A stretch of DNA of 18,984 nt, taken from NCBI GenBank assembly GCA_934667175.1, contig CAKULN010000054.1, forward strand, positions 1 to 18,984, written 5' to 3'. The position numbers and the translations under genes were made by a program. The DNA is from an uncultured Bacteroidales bacterium. GTDB lineage: Bacteria > Bacteroidota > Bacteroidia > Bacteroidales > UBA932. Shown piece after piece: positions 13,443 through 18,984 of this stretch (position 1 is its first letter; each line of letters begins with the position of its first letter). Under the pieces are notes generated by a model. That model was not told the DNA's origin, did no database searches, and saw only the letters and a list, made by a program, of their open reading frames with translations.

Positions 13443-16400
13443 ATGAATCTTAAATATTTCATAGACCGTCCGATTCTTTCCATTGTGATCGCGGTCGGAA
13501 TGGTCTTTATTGGTCTGCTGGCTTTGTTCTCGTTGCCGATCGAGCAGTACCCGAACATCGCTCCGCCGACCGTGTCGGTCAATACAAACTACCCGGGAGC
13601 CAACGCTGAGACTGTCCAGAAGGCTGTTGTCATTCCGCTTGAGGAGGCTATCAATGGTGTGGAGAATATGACCTACATCACCTCATCGGCATCCAATTCC
13701 GGCGACGCTGAGATCCAAATCTATTTCAGACAGGGCACCAACGCCGATATGGCCACGGTCAATGTCCAAAACGCTGTCGCCACCGCGCAGGGGCTGCTCC
13801 CTGCCGAGGTGACCCAGATCGGTGTGACGACCACGAAGAGCCAGAACGCCGAGCTCAAGACCTTCGCGCTGTATGCTCCGGAAGGGGGCTATGACCGTTT
13901 GTTTTTGGACAACTATATGAAGATCAATGTGGAACCTCGAATCAAGCGTGTTCAGGGTGTCGGACGATTCCAACTTTACGGTTCCAACTACAGTATGCGA
14001 ATATGGTTGGATCCGGACAAGATGGCTCAGTATAAGTTGATTCCGGCTGACATCACTGCCGTACTGGCGACACAGAACATCGAGGCGGCCACTGGATCCT
14101 TCGGTGAGAACCACGACAATGCGATGCAGTACACGATGAAGTACCGTGGCCGTCTTTCCACACCGGAGGAGTTCGGGGAGTTGGTCATTCGCTCTCTTCC
14201 CGGTGGTGATGTGCTGAGGCTCAGGGAAGTGGCTAAGGTTGAACTTGGAGACGAATCCTTCAGTTTTGACTCCAAGGTCAACGGAATGCCAGCGTCCACA
14301 GCGTACGTCAGCCAGACTGCCGGCTCGAATGCCTCGGCTGTCATCAATGAGGTAGATGACGTTTTGGATGAGATAAGCAAGGATTTGCCGAAGGGGTTGG
14401 AGTTCGTGACCTTGAGCGACACGAACAGATTCCTTTACGCCTCAATCAGGGGTGTGGTTGTCTCCCTGCTGCTTGCGGTGCTGCTCGTCGTCCTTGTCGT
14501 GTATTTCTTCCTCCAGGATGTCCGCTCCACGTTGATCCCGACAATCTCGATCATCGTGTCGATCATCTCCACCTTCGCATTTATGTCCGTGGCCGGATTC
14601 TCGATCAACCTGCTGACACTGTTCGCATTGGTGCTTGCGATCGGAACTGTGGTGGACAACGCCATCATCGTGGTGGAGGCGGTTCAGAGCCGTTTCGACG
14701 CCGGTTATCAGTCCTCGTACAAAGCCACGACCGACGCGATGGGCGGAATATCCACGGCCATTCTGGTCTCCACGATGATATTTATGGCTGTGTTCATCCC
14801 TACTTCCTTTATGGGAGGAACCTCAGGTACATTCTACACCCAGTTCGGTATCACAATGGCTGTGGCCGTCGGTCTTTCCGCCATCAACGCCTTGACACTC
14901 TCTCCGGCTCTCTGCGCCATCATGCTCAAGCCTTATGTGGATGAGAACGGACAGATGAAGGACAATTTTGCCGCTCGCTTCCGTAAGGCATACAATGCCG
15001 GCTTCGTGGCGGTTCTTGACAGGTACAAGAATGGAGTCCTGTATTTCATCCATCATAAATGGGTGATGTGGGGAACGTTGGCTGTAGGTTTGGTTCTGCT
15101 GGTGTTCCTGGTTCGGAACACTAAAACTGGTCTCGTCCCTGACGAGGACACTGGTACAGTGATGGTCAGTATGAACACCAAGCCGGGCAGCTCTCTTGCC
15201 GAGACTAAGAGAACAATGGACAAACTTGACAGGAAGTTCAGGGAGATGCCAGAGGTGAATTGCGCCAGTGAGGTCATCGGATATTCTTTCTCTGGCGCCG
15301 GCCCGTCGATGGGAATGTTCTTCATCAATCTGAAAGACTGGGGCGAGCGCAAGGGAAAGGGGCATTCCGCCAATGATGTGGTGAACAGAGTCTATGAGAT
15401 CGCACCAGAGGTTCCGGATGCGTCGTTGTTTGCGATGACCCCTCCGATGATTCCGGGTTACGGTACCGGAGGCGGTTTTGAGATGTACATTCAGGACAAG
15501 GTTGGAGGTGACATCAACGCTTTCAAGGAGGTCGCCGACAACTTTGTCGCCGCCCTCAATGAACGTCCCGAGATCAATATGGCATATTCAGCGTTCGCTG
15601 CTGACTATCCTCAGTTCTGGGTGGACATTGACGCGGCTAAGTGTGAGCGTGCCGGGATCACCACCACCGAGATTCTGGAGACGATGTCTGCATATTTCGG
15701 TGGTGGCTATGTGTCCAACTTCAACCGATTCTCTAAGCTTTACCGTGTTATGATCCAGGCAGATCCAGCGTCCCGTGTCACGCCGGAATCGCTGAACCAC
15801 ATCTATGTGCGTGTCGGCGGAGAGATGGCTCCACTCTCGCAGTTCGTGAAACTGACCAAAACTTACGGTCCTGAATCGCTGTCCCGCTTCAATCTCTATA
15901 ATTCGATTTCAGTCAGTGGTGACGCTGCTGAAGGCTACAGTTCCGGTGACGCTTTGAACGCTGTCCGTGAGACTGCCGCCAAGGTCCTGCCACGCAACTA
16001 TGGCTTTGAGTTCGGCGGAATCTCCCGTGAGGAGGCATCGACCGGCAACAACATCGCCATCATCTTCGCGGTCTGCATCCTGCTCGTCTATCTGATTCTC
16101 AGCGGTATGTATGAGAGCCTTGTCCTTCCGTTCACAGTCATCCTGTCGGTCCCGTGCGGACTTATGGGCAGCTTCCTGTTCGCCAAGATGTTCGGACTGG
16201 AGAACAACATCTACCTTCAGACTGGACTGATTATGTTGATCGGCTTGCTTGCAAAGACCGCAATCCTGATAACTGACTATGCCGGGGAACGCCGCAGGAG
16301 CGGAATGTCGCTCAAGCAGGCGGCGATCGGAGCGGCCAAGAACCGTCTCCGTCCTATCCTGATGACAGCCTTGACGATGGTGTTCGGTATGCTCCCGCTG

Positions 16401-16649
16401 ATGTTCTCGACCGGTGTCGGAGCGAATGGCAACAGGACGCTCGGAACCGGTGCTGTGGGCGGAATGTTGGTAGGCACGTTGGTTCTGCTGTTCATCGTTC
16501 CGGCTCTCTGGATTGTTTTCCAGGGCCTTCAGGAAAAGATCAAGCCAATAGAGTTCAAGGATGCTGATGACGCGATCTCCGTCGAGATTGACAAGGTCGC
16601 GAAGTTGAAGCTCCAGAAAGAGTCGGATCTTAAAAACGAAAATGAATGA
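13443..16649 (+). CDS. RND efflux pump permease, AcrB/HAE1 family
   Basis: A 1068-residue proton-driven inner-membrane transporter. It has the usual two repeats of six membrane helices, with large periplasmic loops after TM1 and TM7. TM1 is near 10-30 (PILSIVIAVGMVFIGLLALF), followed by SLPIEQYPNIAPP and the porter motif NYPGANAETVQ. The second half shows SVPCGLMGSFLFAK and GLLAKTAIL, the latter holding the lysine equivalent to E. coli Lys940. In TM4 the relay motif reads GTVVDNAIIVVEA: the first Asp (405) is kept, but the position of E. coli AcrB Asp408 is Asn406 (codon AAC at 14658-14660). I start at 13443, 4 bp after the adaptor stop, because MNLKYFIDRPI is the standard N-terminus. An in-frame ATG at 13398 would only add residues inside the adaptor gene. 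It overlaps the next gene by ATGA. Confidence 0.96.
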   Translation: MNLKYFIDRPILSIVIAVGMVFIGLLALFSLPIEQYPNIAPPTVSVNTNYPGANAETVQKAVVIPLEEAINGVENMTYITSSASNSGDAEIQIYFRQGTNADMATVNVQNAVATAQGLLPAEVTQIGVTTTKSQNAELKTFALYAPEGGYDRLFLDNYMKINVEPRIKRVQGVGRFQLYGSNYSMRIWLDPDKMAQYKLIPADITAVLATQNIEAATGSFGENHDNAMQYTMKYRGRLSTPEEFGELVIRSLPGGDVLRLREVAKVELGDESFSFDSKVNGMPASTAYVSQTAGSNASAVINEVDDVLDEISKDLPKGLEFVTLSDTNRFLYASIRGVVVSLLLAVLLVVLVVYFFLQDVRSTLIPTISIIVSIISTFAFMSVAGFSINLLTLFALVLAIGTVVDNAIIVVEAVQSRFDAGYQSSYKATTDAMGGISTAILVSTMIFMAVFIPTSFMGGTSGTFYTQFGITMAVAVGLSAINALTLSPALCAIMLKPYVDENGQMKDNFAARFRKAYNAGFVAVLDRYKNGVLYFIHHKWVMWGTLAVGLVLLVFLVRNTKTGLVPDEDTGTVMVSMNTKPGSSLAETKRTMDKLDRKFREMPEVNCASEVIGYSFSGAGPSMGMFFINLKDWGERKGKGHSANDVVNRVYEIAPEVPDASLFAMTPPMIPGYGTGGGFEMYIQDKVGGDINAFKEVADNFVAALNERPEINMAYSAFAADYPQFWVDIDAAKCERAGITTTEILETMSAYFGGGYVSNFNRFSKLYRVMIQADPASRVTPESLNHIYVRVGGEMAPLSQFVKLTKTYGPESLSRFNLYNSISVSGDAAEGYSSGDALNAVRETAAKVLPRNYGFEFGGISREEASTGNNIAIIFAVCILLVYLILSGMYESLVLPFTVILSVPCGLMGSFLFAKMFGLENNIYLQTGLIMLIGLLAKTAILITDYAGERRRSGMSLKQAAIGAAKNRLRPILMTALTMVFGMLPLMFSTGVGANGNRTLGTGAVGGMLVGTLVLLFIVPALWIVFQGLQEKIKPIEFKDADDAISVEIDKVAKLKLQKESDLKNENE

Positions 16650-18007
16650 AAAGGATAATCATATCTCTGGCATTGCTTGCGGCGGTGCTGCAAGGCTGCG
16701 GGGTCTATCAGAAATATTCAAAAGCCACCGATGTTGACAGAAATTTGTTCGGTGATGAATATGCCGGCGCGGACACTACCTCGATCGCCACGCTTTCCTG
16801 GCGGGAGTTTTTCACGGATCCTCAGTTGCGTGATCTGATTGATTCGGCCTTTGTGAGGAACACTGACCTCCGCACGGCTCATCTTCGTGTGGAGCAGGCC
16901 GAGGCTTCGCTGTCTGCCGCCCGTCTGGCTTTTCTGCCGTCAGTCGGCTTGAACGGTGAAGGAGCTGTCGCCCGTTGGGACGGCCAGAACTCCAAGACCT
17001 ATAATCTCGGAGCGAACGCATCCTGGGAACTGGACATGTTCGGACGAGTTCGTAACGCGAAGATGGAGGCTAAGTCCGCTTTGGAGGGCAGTCAGGCCTA
17101 TGAGCAGGCGGTCAGAACTTCGCTTGTCGCCACTGTGGCCTCGACATACTATTCATTGCTGATGCTTGACGAGCAATTGGCAATCAATGAGAGGACTTTG
17201 GAGAATTGGGACAAGACTGTCTCCGCTATGAAATCGCTGATGAAGGCCGGGTATTTCAACAAGACAGCTGTCCTTCAGGCGGAGGCCAACAAAATGACTC
17301 TTGAGCAGGCCGTGCTTTCAGTTCGGCAAAGTGTAAGCGAGACTGAAAAATCATTGTGTTTGTTGCTGGCAAGAACTCCCGGAAGTATCGAGCGTGGCGT
17401 TCTGGCTGACCAGTCATTCCCGCAGGAACTTTCTGTAGGTGTGCCTGTAAGCCTTCTTGCCAACCGTCCGGATGTGCGTCAGGCCGAGGCTCAACTCGCG
17501 CGGGCTTTTTACGCAGTAGGATCCGCCCGTTCAGCCTTCTACCCATCGCTGAACCTTTCCGGTGCCGCAGGATGGACAAACAACGGCGGAGGAATGGTTG
17601 TCAACCCCGGAGACCTTTTGTTGAATATGGCAGGTTCCCTTGCCCAGCCTTTGTTCAACAAAGGAGCCAATGTGGCCAATCTGAAAATCGCCAAGGCCGA
17701 GCAGGAGGCCGCGCTGTTGGCTTTCCGCCAGAAACTTCTGGATGCCGGCACGGAAGTGAACAACTCGCTTACATCATGGCAGACAGCCCGCAAACGTTTG
17801 GAAATAGGTGAAAAACGCATAGAATCCCTTCGAGAGACCGTCCTGAAGACCGAACGCCTGATGAAGCACACGTCCGTGAACTACCTTGAAGTCCTCACCG
17901 CCCAGCAATCCCTACTCTCCGCCGAGGAGTCCCAGGCTCAGGACCGCTTCGAGGAAATCCGCAGCGTAATCGCTCTCTATCAAGCCCTTGGTGGCGGCTG
18001 GCGGTAG
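16646..18007 (+). CDS. Outer-membrane efflux factor, TolC/NodT-type lipoprotein
   Basis: A 453-residue outer-membrane channel completing the tripartite pump. The signal peptide carries lipobox VLQG-Cys18, followed by the typical DVDRNLFGDE-like N-terminal segment. Two homologous OEP repeats (about 60-240 and 260-450) consist of long amphipathic helices rich in Ala, Glu, Gln and Leu, with short beta segments (VGLNGEGAVARW; PSLNLSGAAGWTNN). SLLANRPDVRQAEAQL at about 268-283 is a family hallmark. Its ATG overlaps the pump stop (ATGA at 16646-16649), showing translational coupling. It is the last gene of the operon, and a hairpin 55 bp downstream probably ends the transcript. Full length. Confidence 0.95.
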   Translation: MKRIIISLALLAAVLQGCGVYQKYSKATDVDRNLFGDEYAGADTTSIATLSWREFFTDPQLRDLIDSAFVRNTDLRTAHLRVEQAEASLSAARLAFLPSVGLNGEGAVARWDGQNSKTYNLGANASWELDMFGRVRNAKMEAKSALEGSQAYEQAVRTSLVATVASTYYSLLMLDEQLAINERTLENWDKTVSAMKSLMKAGYFNKTAVLQAEANKMTLEQAVLSVRQSVSETEKSLCLLLARTPGSIERGVLADQSFPQELSVGVPVSLLANRPDVRQAEAQLARAFYAVGSARSAFYPSLNLSGAAGWTNNGGGMVVNPGDLLLNMAGSLAQPLFNKGANVANLKIAKAEQEAALLAFRQKLLDAGTEVNNSLTSWQTARKRLEIGEKRIESLRETVLKTERLMKHTSVNYLEVLTAQQSLLSAEESQAQDRFEEIRSVIALYQALGGGWR

Positions 18008-18061
18008 GATTTTCGCCATTTACTCCACGGCTTTTATTGAAAGAGCATCCTTACAAAACAC

Positions 18062-18122
18062 TTTCAGCCCCAAGTGCCGCAGAACCTTCTCTGACACACT
18101 TGAGGCTGAAAAAGTTTGTTTT
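18062..18122 (+). terminator. Probable terminator of the RND efflux operon
   Basis: TTTCAGCCCCAAGTG (18062-18076) pairs with CACTTGAGGCTGAAA (18097-18111), a 15-bp stem with one mismatch and a 20-nt loop. It is followed by AAGTTTGTTTT. It lies 55 bp after the last efflux gene. The long loop is atypical, so the role is inferred mainly from position and the T-rich tail. Confidence 0.6.
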
Positions 18123-18339
18123 CCGTTTGACCGAAATTCATCCCGATATGCCTTCCGGAGCATTAGAAATGGTAATCGCCTGAAAGCGTTTTGTGAATAG
18201 TTCCAGCATCGTACTGGGCTTCTTCAGTAAGCCAAGCAACTGAAAGTATGTGATAACGATGAATATCGCAAGATGGAACGCAATGTAAAGTCATCTGTTT
18301 TTTAGTCTGGAGGATTCTTGTGACAAATACGAAAAATGT

Positions 18340-18420
18340 TTGATAACCTGTGGAAATGTGTCAATATTATATAGATTTCCACGGGTTATCGACACATATT
18401 GGTTAGCCGAGTTGTACACA
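18340..18420. repeat. Interlocked inverted repeats with DnaA-box-like 9-mers
   Basis: GATAACCTGTGGAAAT (18342-18357) and ATTTCCACGGGTTATC (18375-18390) form a 16-bp stem with one wobble, around an AT-rich loop (CAATATTATATAG). A second pair, ATGTGTC (18356-18362) with GACACAT (18391-18397), is arranged A-B-A'-B', so the two stems interlock and cannot simply stack. Four 9-mers resemble the DnaA box TTATCCACA: 18386-18394 (TTATCGACA, 8/9), 18412-18420 (TTGTACACA), and two weaker ones inside the stem arms. Function unknown; a replication-related site is one possibility. Confidence 0.55.
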
Positions 18421-18527
18421 GGCCTCCGTATGGATGTCGGCATCCTTCCAGAAGCGGAAAAGGGAAATAATGTTGTCAGTAAGCGCTCGGTGGCACCCTC
18501 GGGAGACGAAAAGCACGAAAAACGTTT

Positions 18528-18554
18528 CCCAAGAGTGTATGATGCACTCTTGGG
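18528..18554 (-). terminator. Probable terminator hairpin downstream of priA
   Basis: A perfect 10-bp stem, CCCAAGAGTG (18528-18537) with CACTCTTGGG (18545-18554), with a 7-nt loop. Read on the minus strand it is followed by AAACGTTTTTCG, a short T-run. It lies about 113 bp past the priA stop. On the plus strand it is followed by an A-run, not a T-run. Confidence 0.6.
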
Positions 18555-18583
18555 GATCAAAAAAGGCCGGAAGTGCTGCCGAA

Positions 18584-18637
18584 GGGATCAGGCGCACCTA
18601 TGGGATCAAGAGCACCGATGGGATCAGGCGCAAGCCT
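18584..18637. repeat. Three 18-bp tandem repeat units
   Basis: Units start at 18584, 18602 and 18620: GGGATCAGGCGCACCTAT, GGGATCAAGAGCACCGAT and GGGATCAGGCGCAAGCCT. They share GGGATCA-G-GCAC/A and differ at a few positions. Another GGGATCAA occurs earlier at 18553. The 18-bp period is a multiple of 3, but I do not find a supported gene across it. Confidence 0.7.
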
Positions 18638-18667
18638 GAAGTGCATAATCCCGATACAAAATCTATT

Positions 18668-18984
18668 TCACGCCGGATCGACATCAAGCGCGATGTGGCC
18701 TGAATATTTTTTGTCTTTCTCGAAACGCTCGACCGCTGCCGCAAGCGTCTCCTTGTTCCTCACGAGAAAACTGTCTTTCGGCAGCAACACCCTGATCTGA
18801 CGGATGTTCTGGTTCGAGATTTTGTCGATTGCCGGGGAATATGGCCCTATGACGCTCGGACCGTTCTGCACTCCGGGAGCAAAGCTGATTCTTACACCCA
18901 AGGCACCGCGGATCGCCTCCGCGAGCTCACGGCTCAGCAGATCCGCCCTTGCCTGGTTGTAATCCTTGATGATAACCCCGATGA
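18668..18984 (-). CDS. priA: Primosomal protein N' (PriA helicase), C-terminal end only
   Basis: An open frame enters from the right edge and ends with TGA at 18668-18670, giving the last 104 or so residues. It reads IGVIIKDYNQARADLLSREL..., then VIGPYSPAIDKISNQNIRQIRVLLPK, and ends HIALDVDPA. The GP-x-P...I...N..R....L arrangement and the terminal DVDP are the hallmarks of the PriA C-terminal domain, which binds replication fork DNA and contacts SSB and the helicase loader during replication restart. The zinc-binding and helicase parts lie outside the window. A probable terminator hairpin follows 113 bp downstream. Confidence 0.85.
   Translation of the reverse strand, partial: IGVIIKDYNQARADLLSRELAEAIRGALGVRISFAPGVQNGPSVIGPYSPAIDKISNQNIRQIRVLLPKDSFLVRNKETLAAAVERFEKDKKYSGHIALDVDPA

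Larger units (their letters stand above)
18123..18667. other. Intergenic region without a convincing gene
   Basis: About 545 bp between the efflux terminator and the priA end. Open frames of up to about 89 codons exist on both strands, but none has family-like sequence, a plausible start context or consistent codon use. What I do see is an interlocked inverted repeat with DnaA-box-like 9-mers (18340-18420), a hairpin (18528-18554) and an 18-bp tandem repeat (18584-18637), each listed separately. Confidence 0.6.

Noticed and set aside
18584..18637. CRISPR array
   Set aside because: Units are adjacent 18-bp repeats with no unique spacers between them, and no cas genes are present.
18291..18703. 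Small proteins in the priA-efflux gap (frames of about 60-99 codons on both strands)
   Set aside because: They cross the inverted repeats, hairpin and tandem repeats, overlap each other on both strands, and show no recognisable motifs.

Overview
The window looks like a chromosomal segment of a Bacteroidales bacterium (Bacteroidota) of intermediate GC content. Signs of this are: perfect TAnnTTTG promoter -7 elements before three transcription units; a parA-parB-DUF5683-LysM transglycosylase cluster of the kind I recall from Bacteroides relatives; a RecQ-type helicase with an N-terminal exonuclease that resembles Bacteroides proteins; outer-membrane proteins ending in Phe; and an RND pump whose permease is closest to the Bacteroides type. 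The genus cannot be fixed from sequence alone.

Layout. 123-1131 (+) is a broken exonuclease/RecQ helicase gene with an in-frame stop, then frame loss near the Walker A motif. 1205-1358 holds two strong inverted repeats, the second a probable terminator. 1415-4831 (-) is a two-gene unit: a fused hypoxanthine phosphoribosyltransferase-adenylate kinase, then a secreted GH3 beta-glucosidase starting one codon after its stop. 5014-6825 (+) is an outer-membrane barrel-like protein with a helix-hairpin-helix N-terminus. 6829-11232 (-) is the chromosome segregation/envelope cluster parA-parB-DUF5683-transglycosylase, with its own promoter. 11292-12146 (-) is an AraC-type regulator, divergent from 12329-18007 (+), a complete tripartite RND efflux operon (membrane fusion lipoprotein, inner-membrane pump, outer-membrane factor). 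18008-18667 has no convincing gene but holds a terminator, an unusual interlocked inverted repeat with imperfect DnaA-box-like 9-mers, a second hairpin and an 18-bp tandem repeat. 18668-18984 (-) is the 3' end of priA, running off the window.

Functionally, the window combines purine salvage/nucleotide balance, glycoside hydrolysis, chromosome partitioning, peptidoglycan turnover and drug or bile-type efflux under a probable local regulator. The least ordinary signals are: (i) the Hpt-Adk fusion and its unusual GH3 partner; (ii) the heptamer ATATTCA/TGAATAT, which I counted 33 times in 19 kb, in genes and between them and in both orientations; (iii) the 18.34-18.42 kb inverted-repeat/DnaA-like region near parAB and priA; (iv) a candidate operator overlapping the efflux promoter; and (v) an Asp-to-Asn change in the pump's proton-relay motif. 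I did not find a clearly new multi-gene system.
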